This document shows positions 36,236 to 44,143 of a stretch of DNA of 64,000 bases, piece by piece; positions within the stretch are counted from its first letter, which is position 1, and each line of letters begins with the position of its first letter. The DNA comes from Bradyrhizobium paxllaeri (GTDB lineage: Bacteria; Pseudomonadota; Alphaproteobacteria; Rhizobiales; Xanthobacteraceae): positions 3,534,001 through 3,598,000 of the forward strand of contig NZ_CP042968.1 of NCBI RefSeq assembly GCF_001693515.2, written 5' to 3'. A model generated the notes under the pieces. It searched no databases and was not told the origin of the DNA. It worked only from the letters and a program-made list of their open reading frames with translations. The translations under genes and the position numbers were made by a program.

Positions 36236-36701
36236 GCGTTATCGCCTGCAGTGGGAAGCCGATCTCGTTGGCCTTCGCGTCCATGTGCACGCGCAGGGCC
36301 GGGTCGGGGAAGGGGGCAAGACCGAAGGTGAGTTCAGCGCTGCACTTCAAGTCCTTACCGATACGCCCCTTGACCTTGGTGACGGCATAACCGGAACCTT
36401 CATGCTCGAGCTTCGCCTCGATCGTGAGCAGCGAGCCGGGGCTGACGAACCCGCGCATCTTGGCTTCCTTCACGATGGCCAGGAACGGCATGCGCTCGAA
36501 CTTCAGGACGCCGAGTATCAGCCAGCCGGAACTCTGCGCCATCGCTTCGGTCAGCAGAACCCCGGGCATGATCGGGAAGCCGGGGAAATGCCCTTCGAAG
36601 ATGGTGTGCGCGGTCGGCACCTGCGCCTCGACCGTGATCCTCTTCTCGTCGAGGTTCAGGTCGACGATGCGGTCGATCAGCGTGAAGTAATCAAGGTTCA
36701 T
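36228..36701 (-). CDS. fabZXL: 3-hydroxyacyl-ACP dehydratase (FabZ-type), VLCFA branch
   Basis: Hot-dog-fold dehydratase of 157 aa. The active-site helix reads GHFPGFPIMPGVLLTEAMAQ, with the catalytic His of GHFPG and Glu of LLTEAMAQ. The product starts MNLDYFTLIDRIVDLNLDEK. Nine bases separate it from acpXL and it overlaps fabF2XL, the order seen in rhizobial VLCFA operons. It should dehydrate long 3-hydroxyacyl-AcpXL intermediates. Confidence 0.92.
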   Translation of the reverse strand: MNLDYFTLIDRIVDLNLDEKRITVEAQVPTAHTIFEGHFPGFPIMPGVLLTEAMAQSSGWLILGVLKFERMPFLAIVKEAKMRGFVSPGSLLTIEAKLEHEGSGYAVTKVKGRIGKDLKCSAELTFGLAPFPDPALRVHMDAKANEIGFPLQAITHD

Positions 36702-36710
36702 GGCGGGCGA

Positions 36711-37007
36711 TTACGCGCCCGGGGCTGCATTCTTGGCGGCGACCAGTTCGTCGATGCGATCGGCGAGATTTTGCAGCACGAAATACTGCTCGGTCGTGGC
36801 CTTGCCGTCGTTGACCTCCTGGGTCCATTTTTCGAGCGGCATCTTGATCCCGAACGCCTTGTCGATGGCAAAGGCGATGTCGAGGAAGTCCAGGCTGTCG
36901 ATTCCCAGATCGTCGATGGCGTGGCTCTCCGGCTTGATCGTGTCGCGCGGAATGTCGCAGGTCTCCGCGATAATGTTGGCGATCTGATCGAATGTGGAAG
37001 ACATCAT
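36711..37007 (-). CDS. acpXL: acyl carrier protein for very-long-chain fatty acids
   Basis: A 98-aa carrier protein, longer than AcpP, as expected for AcpXL. The phosphopantetheine Ser38 lies in [18 protein letters not shown]; the C-terminal [20 protein letters not shown] is typical of AcpXL rather than AcpP. Start ATG 37007 is followed at once by a second ATG (37004); AAAGG lies just upstream. It is the first gene of the minus-strand lipid A operon (acpXL-fabZXL-fabF2XL-fabF1XL-lpxXL). Confidence 0.93.
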   Translation of the reverse strand: MMSSTFDQIANIIAETCDIPRDTIKPESHAIDDLGIDSLDFLDIAFAIDKAFGIKMPLEKWTQEVNDGKATTEQYFVLQNLADRIDELVAAKNAAPGA

Positions 37008-37311
37008 TAAGCCTTTGATATACTGGAGAAATTCCGGAACGGCTTGGAGGAGGCGGGTGCGCGGCCCCGGAAGGCCCTGTTCCCTCGGCCGGAGTCGAGT
37101 GCCCGTATATCGGAGCGGGGCGCTGAGTTCAATGGAGGGAGGCGGGCCGACAGGGGACCGATTTATGGGCAGAGGTGGCGGTTTCTGGTTCCGGGGCAGG
37201 CTGGCTTGAGAAAGCGTAGCCCGGACGGCGACTTGTCCGCCGTAGCTCAACGAGCGCAGGCGGAAGCGTTCCCGCATGTCGCGTGCGCTCATGCGAGCTA
37301 CTGGCTGGCGG
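37008..37311. other. upstream region of the acpXL operon
   Basis: 304 bases between acpXL and the end of the OmpA-like gene. The first 200 bases should contain the acpXL promoter (reading leftwards), though I see no clear -35/-10 pair. The rest is a degenerate dispersed repeat (37214-37308). Confidence 0.5.
37214..37308. repeat. dispersed repeat (CGTAGCCCGGACGGCGACTT family)
   Basis: Begins GCGTAGCCCGGACGGCGACT and continues with CCGCCGTAGCTCAACGAGCG and a CATGCGAGCTAC end. It is related to the GTAGCCCGGATG palindromes but with a different inner part. Lies at the 3' end of the OmpA-like gene. Confidence 0.6.
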
Positions 37312-38301
37312 CTACTGCAGCACCATCTCCACGCGGCGATTGCGGGCGCGGCCGCTCTCGCTGGCATTGCTGGCGAGCGGCGCGTAGCTCGCCACGCCCG
37401 TCCCCGACAGGCGCTTGCCGTCGATCTTGTAGGTGTTCGACAGGGTGTCGATGACGGCCTGCGCACGCGCCTTGGATAGCGTGAGGTTGGCATCCAGCGC
37501 GCCCTGATTGTCGGTGTGGCCGACGATGTAGACTCTTGCGGCGGCATTCGACTGCAACAGCCGCGCCATCTCGTCGAGTTGCGCCTTGGACTCCGGCTTG
37601 ATGGTCGCCTTGCCGGTGTCGAAGAACAGCCCGTAGAGCGCGACCTTGCCTTCGGCCTGCAAGCCCTTGGCAAGGGCTGCGGCATCCACGGTCACCTTGC
37701 CGCCGTCCATCGCCTTCGGCTCGATGATCTCCACGACGGTCGCGACATATTTGCCGGCCAGTGCGATGGTGCCCGGCTTTGCCGACAGCACCGCCACGTG
37801 CAGCGTGCTGCCGGAGGCGTTCAACGTTCCATACCAGTAGCGCTCGCTGCCGGTCTCCTGCCACATTTGCAGAAGCGTCTCCGCGCTCCAGCCTTCCAGT
37901 TGGGCCTTGGAGAGTTGCGGATTGACGGGCTGCGCGCGGAACGGCGCAAAACCCCGGCCGTCGCATTTTTCGGTGCAGGCGTCCTGCCGGGTTGCGCTGG
38001 CGCGCTCCAGCGCCTGCTCGTAATTGCGCTGTACCTCGAGCGCCGACTTGCCGGCGGGCGCCATGTAGAAAAGGCGTGTCACCCGGCCCTCTAGTCTCGC
38101 GACATCGCTGTCCTTCGGCCCGGACGGCACGCTGACCTGATCGAACTCCCTGATCTCCTGCGCGACCAGCCACGAGCCCGCATAGCGGCTCAGCACCGCA
38201 TGATCGCGCGCATTCGGCGCGTCGGCGGGCACGTTCTGTGCGAGGGCACTGGATGCGGAGAAAATGAGACTGCAACCGATCACCAAACGAACGAAGGACA
38301 T
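37312..38301 (-). CDS. OmpA family protein, outer-membrane/periplasmic
   Basis: A 329-aa exported protein. ATG 38301 follows GAGAG; the signal peptide is [20 protein letters not shown] with cleavage after ALAQ. Residues about 25-200 form a domain resembling DUF4892-type proteins ([42 protein letters not shown]). The C-terminal OmpA domain contains [40 protein letters not shown] and RNRRVEMVL, so it binds peptidoglycan. Function of the N-terminal domain is unknown. An in-frame upstream start at 38361 has no signal-peptide logic. Confidence 0.87.
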   Translation of the reverse strand: MSFVRLVIGCSLIFSASSALAQNVPADAPNARDHAVLSRYAGSWLVAQEIREFDQVSVPSGPKDSDVARLEGRVTRLFYMAPAGKSALEVQRNYEQALERASATRQDACTEKCDGRGFAPFRAQPVNPQLSKAQLEGWSAETLLQMWQETGSERYWYGTLNASGSTLHVAVLSAKPGTIALAGKYVATVVEIIEPKAMDGGKVTVDAAALAKGLQAEGKVALYGLFFDTGKATIKPESKAQLDEMARLLQSNAAARVYIVGHTDNQGALDANLTLSKARAQAVIDTLSNTYKIDGKRLSGTGVASYAPLASNASESGRARNRRVEMVLQ

Positions 38302-38833
38302 CGAAACTCTCGCGAATGGCGGGCCATCGGGGCGCTGTGTGTGGCATAGCTTGCGCGGCAAGCCAAGCTGCGGGCTCTCCGCTCTCCGCTCTGCGCACTG
38401 TCATTGCAATGCCCAGCCTCGCCCAGTTGAAGAACAAGACGCCGGACGAATCGGGAACCATGCAGGCGTATTCGCAGGCTCAGCTGCCGCGCTATGAGCA
38501 GGCGCTACGAACCGCGACGGCGATCGTCGGCGAACGAACCCAATAGAGGCCCTGCGAGACGTGACGATGGATGAGGTCGGCGATGGCCGACCTCGTCTTA
38601 GCGGACTCCGCGCGAATCTTTTCATTGGGGCAGGGTTTGCAAAAAGGATGAAACGCGCGCAATCAATCCATCTCGATTTAATATTCATGTCGCGCTTCGA
38701 TTGAAGTTATTAAATTTATTATCGGCAATCTTTCCGGAAGGTATGTTGACAAGGCAATACCGGAAATTTTAATCGATTATTAATGGCTAAACTGATTCGG
38801 CCTGGTTCGATTTAATTCGCTTTCGGGGGTTTT
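38302..38833. other. 532-base intergenic region, AT-rich on the right
   Basis: The left half (38302-38546) is GC-rich with a weak plus-strand frame (ATG 38409, 45 codons) I do not accept as a gene. From about 38640 the sequence turns AT-rich (ATTTAATATTCATG, TTATTAAATTTATTATC) and holds the promoter of the PEPxxWA-CTERM gene. Confidence 0.55.
38746..38773 (+). promoter_or_regulatory. sigma70-type promoter for the PEPxxWA-CTERM gene
   Basis: TTGACA at 38746-38751 is a perfect -35; TTTAAT at 38768-38773 matches the -10 at five of six positions, with a 16-base spacer. Transcription would start near 38780, giving a leader of about 54 bases before ATG 38834. The strength of this consensus is unusual in this GC-rich window. 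Confidence 0.5.
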
Positions 38834-39436
38834 ATGAGATTGCTCGGTATTCTGAGCGCAGCAGCGCTGGCGCTGATGATCGGTTCGACCGCAGCGAGCG
38901 CGTCGATTGTCTTCGCTGGCAGCACTGCTGGATGTTTTGGCACACCTTGCACCCCTACGCTCAATGCGTCTGACGGGCCGTTGAAATTCAAGGGGGCTGC
39001 TTTTAATGAATCTCTGTCGTCTCCAGATACGTCTGTTGCGGTGACCCTGGGCAAGTTCACGCTCAGCAGCGCAATCTTCGAACTGTTCGATGATACGTTC
39101 GACCTGCAAGTCAAGTTCACCAGTCCGGTCGTTGCGACCGCGGACGTCTTCGCCGATGTGAAGGGCCTGGTTACTCTGATAGCTGGCGTCGTTCACATCG
39201 ATTTCGATCCGCAAACGATTGCCTTCGGCGGCAATTCTTATACCTTGGCCATCAATGATGTCTGGCTGGGTACCTTGGGCCCGTTCGGTAAGGATGCTGA
39301 TCCGCTTACGGGTACGATCACGATCAATGCCGCAGTGCCTGAACCCTCCACCTGGGCGATGATGATCCTGGGTTTCTTCGGCGTCGGTTTCCTCGCTTAT
39401 CGCCGCAAGTCGGATGCTGCGCTCCGCATCGCCTGA
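38834..39436 (+). CDS. PEPxxWA-CTERM sorting-domain protein
   Basis: A 200-aa secreted protein. A signal peptide ([20 protein letters not shown]) is followed by a Thr/Ser/Gly-rich beta-type region with two cysteines (GCFGTPC). At residue 169 begins [20 protein letters not shown] and then AYRRKS: the PEP box, membrane helix and Arg-rich end recognised by exosortase. Processing would place the mature protein outside the inner membrane. No exosortase gene is in the window. The gene is a self-contained unit with its own promoter and a terminator right after the stop. Role unknown, possibly surface or exopolysaccharide associated. Confidence 0.9.
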   Translation: MRLLGILSAAALALMIGSTAASASIVFAGSTAGCFGTPCTPTLNASDGPLKFKGAAFNESLSSPDTSVAVTLGKFTLSSAIFELFDDTFDLQVKFTSPVVATADVFADVKGLVTLIAGVVHIDFDPQTIAFGGNSYTLAINDVWLGTLGPFGKDADPLTGTITINAAVPEPSTWAMMILGFFGVGFLAYRRKSDAALRIA

Positions 39437-39461
39437 TCGCACCGGCGCATGTAATCTGAAA

Positions 39462-39490
39462 AAGCCGTCCTTTTGGGGCGGCTTTCTTGT
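39462..39490 (+). terminator. intrinsic terminator after the PEPxxWA-CTERM gene
   Basis: Stem AAGCCGTCC/GGGCGGCTT (one G-T pair) with loop TTTTG at 39471-39475, then TCTTGTT. It lies 25 bases after the stop codon at 39436. Confidence 0.75.
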
Positions 39491-39695
39491 TATACAGACC
39501 GTCTCCGTTTTCCGCATGTGAGACATGGGCGGGACCGACGACCCGGTCCGGATGCGGAACGGCATGATCCAGATCAAGACGGGCGCTTGACAGCCGCCCA
39601 AGGAATTCGCCTCAAGTAATCCGCTTTGGGCTGGACGCTCCCCGGTTGGGCCGCTGTGCTCACAAACCGCCACCGCTTGTGGAGGTACGTCAACA

Positions 39696-40274
39696 ATGAA
39701 ACGCTGCCTTGCTGCTTTCGCAATCGCCGCCAGCCTGTTCGCGCCGGTTGCGCACGCCGACGATACCCTGGAAGCCAAGATGCGGGCCTACGTTCCCGTC
39801 GTCTCCCTCGCCAAAGTATGTGACTTCAGGATCAATGACGCTACCTTGGGTGAACACCGCGCCATGCTCGAAGCGGTGAAATCCGACCCGAACGCCAACA
39901 AACTCGCCTACCGCCTCCACTACGAAACGCAGACGGCCTACATCAAGGCCCGCGACGGAGGTCAACGGGTCGCCTTCTGCAGGGACTTCATCGCAGACAA
40001 CAGCCAATACGCCAAGGCGCGCTTCACCGCCGTGGTCGAGGGCGAACTGGGCGACGTCAGCACTGGTGTGCAGAAAGCGATCGCCCACAACGTCTGCGGT
40101 GCGCCCCCCGCCAGGCTGTCCAGGGCCGACTGGAAATCGTACGCGTCCATCAAAAAGATGCTTCAGAACGAGCAGAAGTTGGCCAGGGAAAAGGCAGAGA
40201 CGAACGGCTGGAACGTCACCGAGGAAACGACGGCGGTCACGGAACAGTTCTGCGCGGCGATAAAAACCCGATGA
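39696..40274 (+). CDS. hypothetical secreted protein
   Basis: A 192-aa product with a clear signal peptide (MKRCLAAFAIAASLFAPVAH, cleavage after AHA). The mature part is polar and mostly helical, with four cysteines after the signal (KVCDF, AFCRDF, HNVCGAP, EQFCAA), so two disulfides are likely in the periplasm. ATG 39696 follows GGAGGTACGTCAACA. I do not recognise a family. The right flank is a dispersed repeat. Confidence 0.75.
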   Translation: MKRCLAAFAIAASLFAPVAHADDTLEAKMRAYVPVVSLAKVCDFRINDATLGEHRAMLEAVKSDPNANKLAYRLHYETQTAYIKARDGGQRVAFCRDFIADNSQYAKARFTAVVEGELGDVSTGVQKAIAHNVCGAPPARLSRADWKSYASIKKMLQNEQKLAREKAETNGWNVTEETTAVTEQFCAAIKTR

Positions 40275-40280
40275 GCAAGC

Positions 40281-40360
40281 GTACCCCGGATGAGCAAAGC
40301 GACATCCGGGTCTTTACGTCCAGCGGTCTCGCATATCGCATGCGCTCATGCGGGCTACGC
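40281..40360. repeat. palindromic repeat (GTAGCCCGGATG family, diverged)
   Basis: Begins GTACCCCGGATGAGCAAAGC and includes ACATCCGGGT and a terminal ATGCGGGCTAC. It sits between two convergent genes, where it may form the shared transcript end. Confidence 0.6.
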
Positions 40361-40365
40361 ACTTC

Positions 40366-41409
40366 TCACGACCGCTTCGCCTCATCGAGAAACGCCTGCA
40401 CCGCCTCGAACAGCTTCAGGCGGTTGCGCTCCATGATGATGGTGTGTGTGCCCTCGGCCAGCGCCACGTAGCGTTTGTCCGGCGAGTTCACCAGCAGCGG
40501 GAATAGCGTCTGCGCCATGTAGGGCGGCGTGTCGCGGTCCCATTCGGCGCCGACCAATAACGTCGGGACCGTGATCTTCGAAGGATCGTAATAGGGCTTG
40601 CCGGCGCCGAAGAATTCGGCGCCGTCCTGCACGACGCCGTTGGGCGCGCGAAGCACCGGCGGATTCATCGTTGCGCCGTCCGGATCGGTGGCGAAGGTCG
40701 CATCGGCCCAGGCGTCGAACCAGCCGGCGGGAATGAGGCTGGCTTTCTTGTCCTCGGGCACGCCGGTGTACCAGCGCTCCCGTGCCTGATCGCGATTGAC
40801 CATGCGGTAGGCGCCGAGCTTGCCGGCGCCGGCCTGAGCCAGCGAGGGCGTTTGCCGGATCCAACTCGGCGCATAGAGCACGAGGCGTTCGACCTTCGCA
40901 GCGTTCTGCGTGGTGTAGGTCGCCATCAGCGTGGTGCCCCACGACCAGCCGAGCAGGTTGAGGCGCGGAATGTTGCGGTGACGCAGGATGAAATCGACGG
41001 CGGTGCCGATGTCCTTGACCGCGGTCTGGCCGGTTACGATCGGCGGATTGGCTTCGGGCTTGTCGGCCATTTCCTTCGGTCGCGTGGATTTGCCGTAGCC
41101 GCGCAGGTCGAGAAGCCACACGTCGTAGCCGCGCGCGGCGATGTATTCCATCCAGGACAGGCCATCGAGCTTGAGGTCGAACGCGGTCTCGGCGGGATAG
41201 GTCGCGCCGTGCACGTAGAGTACGGTCTGCTCGGGGCGGAACGACGTCATGTCAGCCGGCCGCTTGTTGCGGACGTAGATCTCGATGCCAGGATCGGCAG
41301 TCTTGACCATCATCTCTTCAGTCACCAGGGGCCTCGTCTGTGCCAGCGCCGGAACGGAAAGCAGCGTTGCGAGAAAAAAGCCTGCGGTCGCGATCGAAAG
41401 TCTCACCAT
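40366..41409 (-). CDS. secreted alpha/beta hydrolase
   Basis: A 347-aa exported hydrolase: signal peptide MVRLSIATAGFFLATLLSVP with cleavage after ALAQ. The nucleophile elbow is LLGWSWGTTLMATY (Ser in GWSWG), the acid is probably Asp in VGAEWDRDTPP, and the His lies in LAEGTHTIIMERNR. An oxyanion strand reads TVLYVHGATYPAE, and LLDLRGYGKSTRP is typical of epoxide-hydrolase/esterase-type folds. Substrate unknown; the periplasmic location suggests an ester or lactone from outside the cell. Confidence 0.9.
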   Translation of the reverse strand: MVRLSIATAGFFLATLLSVPALAQTRPLVTEEMMVKTADPGIEIYVRNKRPADMTSFRPEQTVLYVHGATYPAETAFDLKLDGLSWMEYIAARGYDVWLLDLRGYGKSTRPKEMADKPEANPPIVTGQTAVKDIGTAVDFILRHRNIPRLNLLGWSWGTTLMATYTTQNAAKVERLVLYAPSWIRQTPSLAQAGAGKLGAYRMVNRDQARERWYTGVPEDKKASLIPAGWFDAWADATFATDPDGATMNPPVLRAPNGVVQDGAEFFGAGKPYYDPSKITVPTLLVGAEWDRDTPPYMAQTLFPLLVNSPDKRYVALAEGTHTIIMERNRLKLFEAVQAFLDEAKRS

Positions 41410-41561
41410 AGCCTCCCTCGTATTCTCTTTGTTTCGGCCTGGCTAATGTAACGGCAATTGCGTTCCCATGCATCGAATTCTCGGCCGGTGACGAGGGCAG
41501 ATGGGACCTGATCGGAGCGGAAAGGGCGGATCGTGTCGCGAGAACGCTGACACGTACTCGC

Positions 41562-41667
41562 TGTCATTGCCTGGCTTGACCGCGCGACCCAGTATCCCAG
41601 AGACGCCAGTGAATGAATCGACAGGCCGCGGCGTACTGGAACCCCGCATGCGCGGGATATGACGGCC
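41562..41667. repeat. dispersed repeat (GTCATTGCCTGGCTTGACCG family)
   Basis: Outer ends TGTCATTGC and ATGACGGC are inverted; the interior AGTATCCCAGAGACGCCAGT and GGCCGCGGCGTACTGGAAC is a pattern I recognise from many Bradyrhizobium intergenic regions. Confidence 0.7.
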
Positions 41668-41692
41668 TTTGGCCGCTTCATCGAAATGGGAG

Positions 41693-42031
41693 CTACCCCT
41701 GCGGCGTCACCGAGATCCGCGCACAGTCGCGGCGGCCCATCAACACGCAATCCTGGGTCTTGCGCAGATCGGCGATGCTCACGGCGAGCCAGATGCCGAT
41801 CGCGGTCAGCGCCACGGTGAAGGCGAGCGCGGCGACGTTGGCGAGCATGCGATGACGGAAGTCATCGCCCTCGTCGCCCGGCCGCTCATAGCGGGACAAA
41901 TCGTTCGCCGCCGGCTGTGCCTTCGCCGGCTCGTGTTCATCGCGGCGGCCAGGCGGATGGGCGGAGGTGCGCGGCCGGAACTTGAGCACGACATGCTCTT
42001 CGTCCGAGCTAATGGGCCGCTGGGTTTTCAC
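41693..42031 (-). CDS. hypothetical protein with C-terminal membrane helix
   Basis: A 112-aa protein. Residues 1-60 are charged and look disordered (KTQRPISSDEEHVVLKFRPR, SAHPPGRRDEHEPAKAQPA); about 64-87 is one membrane helix (VAALAFTVALTAIGIWLAV); the end carries two cysteines (DCVLMGRRDC). It is probably a membrane-anchored conserved protein of the Bradyrhizobium group. Transcribed divergently from the ParB-like gene. Confidence 0.7.
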   Translation of the reverse strand: MKTQRPISSDEEHVVLKFRPRTSAHPPGRRDEHEPAKAQPAANDLSRYERPGDEGDDFRHRMLANVAALAFTVALTAIGIWLAVSIADLRKTQDCVLMGRRDCARISVTPQG

Positions 42032-42310
42032 TGCCGTCGATCCGCGAGAAATCAGACCGTCTTTCTAGCACGGCGGCTGCGCTTCCAACATGAAATGTTT
42101 CGGCGTGGCAGCCATCCGTCCGCGCAACGTTTGATGGAACCTGCCGCCCTTGATTGGCGGCCCGGCGGTCTTTCGGGCATTCCGGGCGATCGCGGTTTCC
42201 GCAAAATTGGGATGCTTGGGCCCGTTTGTGGGCTCCCGCATCACGGCATAGTGAATCAGCGGGGCAATTTTGCCGGTTAGAGCATGAAGATTGACGTAGT
42301 GGGGCAAGCC

Positions 42311-42928
42311 ATGGCCAATACGCGCGACCCGATCCTCAAGCCGATCCCGATCCTGTCATTGCGTCCGACCCAGATGACGGTCGGCATGCGGGAGGTGAAG
42401 GAAAAGCGCAAGCGCTGGCGGGAGCACAAGTCCGACAAGAAACGCGCCGAGTTGCTCGGCAAGCACATGATCCCCGTCGTGCTTGGGCCGGACGAGCACC
42501 ATTACGTCGTCGATCATCATCATCTGGCGCGTGCACTGCATGATGAGGGCGTCGAGCATGTCCTGGTGACGGTCATCGGCGATCTCACCATGGTCGAACC
42601 CGACGCGTTCTGGACCGTGATGGATCACAAGCGATGGGCCTATCCCTATGACGCCACGGGCGAGCGCCGGCACTACAAGGATCTTCCGAAATCGGTGTCC
42701 GGGCTGAAGGATGATCCGTTCCGCAGCCTCGCCGGGGAATTGCGCCGTGTCGGCGGCTTTGCAAAGGACGTCACCCCGTTCAGCGAATTTCTGTGGGCGG
42801 ATTTCCTGCGCCGGAAAGTCTTCCGCAAAAGCGTGGAGGAGGATTTCTCCAAGGCGATGGAGGAGGCGCTCGACTGTGCGAAGAGCAAGGATGCAGTCTA
42901 TCTGCCGGGCTGGTGCGGGCCGGACTAG
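42311..42928 (+). CDS. ParB-like nuclease domain protein (ParBc_2 type)
   Basis: A 205-aa soluble protein. PIPILSLRPTQMTVGMREVK is the ParB/Srx-like start; YVVDHHHLARALHDEGVEHV contains the His-rich ParBc_2 core. The downstream part (WAYPYDATGERRHYKDLPKS, WADFLRRKVFRKSVEEDF) is characteristic of this family and absent from partitioning ParB. No parA or parS context exists, so it is not a segregation protein. Start could also be ATG 42284, nine codons upstream. Its function is not established. Confidence 0.85.
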   Translation: MANTRDPILKPIPILSLRPTQMTVGMREVKEKRKRWREHKSDKKRAELLGKHMIPVVLGPDEHHYVVDHHHLARALHDEGVEHVLVTVIGDLTMVEPDAFWTVMDHKRWAYPYDATGERRHYKDLPKSVSGLKDDPFRSLAGELRRVGGFAKDVTPFSEFLWADFLRRKVFRKSVEEDFSKAMEEALDCAKSKDAVYLPGWCGPD

Positions 42929-42937
42929 GTGGCGGCG

Positions 42938-43441
42938 CTACGTCGGCTGCTTGTCCGACGGAGTCGCGGAAGGAGGTTGCAGCGCGGCTTCGTTCTCGCC
43001 GCCGAGCTTGTTGTGCAGCCAGCGTTCCATTCGGCCGCCAATGGTCAGGATGCCGAAGGTGATGACCAGTGCGACGGTGACCAGTCGCCATTGTCCGAGG
43101 CCGCAGACAATTCCGATGCAGGCCGCAAGCCACGTGCAGGCGGCGCTGGTGAGCCCGCGAACCCTGAAATGACGTCCGGCGTGCACAATGACCCCGGCGC
43201 CGAGAAAGCCGATCCCGGTCAAAATTCCCTGGATCACCCGGCTGCCGGCGTCCGAGACGATCTTGACGTCGTCCGAATGGACCATCACCAGCAGCATGGC
43301 CGTCGCCAGGCTGACCAGCCCCAGCGTCTTCAACCCGATCGGCTTGCCGTGCAGATCGCGGTTGAGGCCGATCAGGCCGCCGGCAAGCGCAGCGACGCCG
43401 AGACGCAATATGATTTCGGTCCAGTCCAGCAACGCGGGCAA
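42938..43441 (-). CDS. MgtC/SapB family membrane protein
   Basis: A 167-aa inner-membrane protein with about four helices. The MgtC signature covers AALAGGLIGLNRDLHGKPIG and LKTLGLVSLATAMLLVMVHS, and GILTGIGFLGAGVIVHAGRH is the most conserved MgtC/SapB stretch. It lacks the C-terminal ACT-like cytoplasmic domain of virulence MgtC, so it is the short SapB-like form. Possible role in Mg2+ or acid stress. Convergent with the ParB-like gene. Confidence 0.92.
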   Translation of the reverse strand: MPALLDWTEIILRLGVAALAGGLIGLNRDLHGKPIGLKTLGLVSLATAMLLVMVHSDDVKIVSDAGSRVIQGILTGIGFLGAGVIVHAGRHFRVRGLTSAACTWLAACIGIVCGLGQWRLVTVALVITFGILTIGGRMERWLHNKLGGENEAALQPPSATPSDKQPT

Positions 43442-43450
43442 CCTCCGGGC

Positions 43451-44035
43451 TCAGCCCTGCTTCGGCAGCCGGCCCATCATGTAGAACTCGTCGTTCGGCC
43501 GCATGGCGGTGATGTTGGCCAGACGGTTCGACAGCGCGAAGAAGGCCGAAATCGCCGCGATGTCCCAGATGTCGTCGTCGGAAAAGCCGTGGCCGGCGAT
43601 CTCGGCAAAATCGGCCTCCGACACCTCGTTCGCTGCCCGGCTCACCTTCATGGCGAAGTCGAGCATGGCGCGCTGGCGCGGCGTGATGTCGGCCTTGCGG
43701 TAGTTGACCGCGATCTGGTCGGCAATCTGCGGGTTCTTGGCCCGGATGCGCAGGATGGCTCCATGGGCGATCACGCAGTAGTGGCACTGGTTGGCGCTGC
43801 TCGTCGCCACCACGATCATCTCGCGCTCGGCCTTGGTCAGCCCGCCGTCCTTCTCCATCAGCGCGTCATGATAGGCAAAGAAGGCGCGAAATTCGTCCGG
43901 ACGGTAGGCCAGTGTCAGGAAGACGTTCGGCACGAAGCCGGATTTCTCCTGCACCGCAAGAATCCGGGTGCGGATATCCTCCGGCAGCTTGTCGATGGCG
44001 GGCGGCTGAAATCGCGGGGCGGCAGGCTTGGTCAT
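43451..44035 (-). CDS. peroxidase-related AhpD/carboxymuconolactone decarboxylase family protein
   Basis: A 194-aa AhpD-like enzyme. The redox motif CxxCxxxH is intact in SSANQCHYCVIAHGAILRI, and ERE upstream of it (GLTKAEREMIVVA) is the conserved acid region. The whole-length match (FVPNVFLTLAYRPDEFRAFF, ISAFFALSNRLANI) fits the uncharacterised peroxidase-related subfamily. ATG 44035 chosen; a longer frame starts at 44083. Nine bases separate it from the mgtC-like gene, so these two are likely cotranscribed. Confidence 0.9.
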   Translation of the reverse strand: MTKPAAPRFQPPAIDKLPEDIRTRILAVQEKSGFVPNVFLTLAYRPDEFRAFFAYHDALMEKDGGLTKAEREMIVVATSSANQCHYCVIAHGAILRIRAKNPQIADQIAVNYRKADITPRQRAMLDFAMKVSRAANEVSEADFAEIAGHGFSDDDIWDIAAISAFFALSNRLANITAMRPNDEFYMMGRLPKQG

Positions 44036-44143
44036 GGAAGGGTTCCGGCTCAAGGCCGCGGGATGCGGCGTTGCCGGAACCATATCGCGTTTTGCGGCCG
44101 GGTGGATACCGCGCGGGCAAGAATCGCGCGAGGCTTTAGCGTC

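Noticed and set aside
38409..38546. A 45-codon plus-strand frame after the OmpA-like gene
   Set aside because: No ribosome-binding site, no helix or signal, and it overlaps the expected promoter region of the OmpA-like gene.
42065..42307. An 80-codon minus-strand frame between two divergent genes
   Set aside because: It fills the promoter space of the ParB-like and hypothetical genes and has no ribosome-binding site or family feature.
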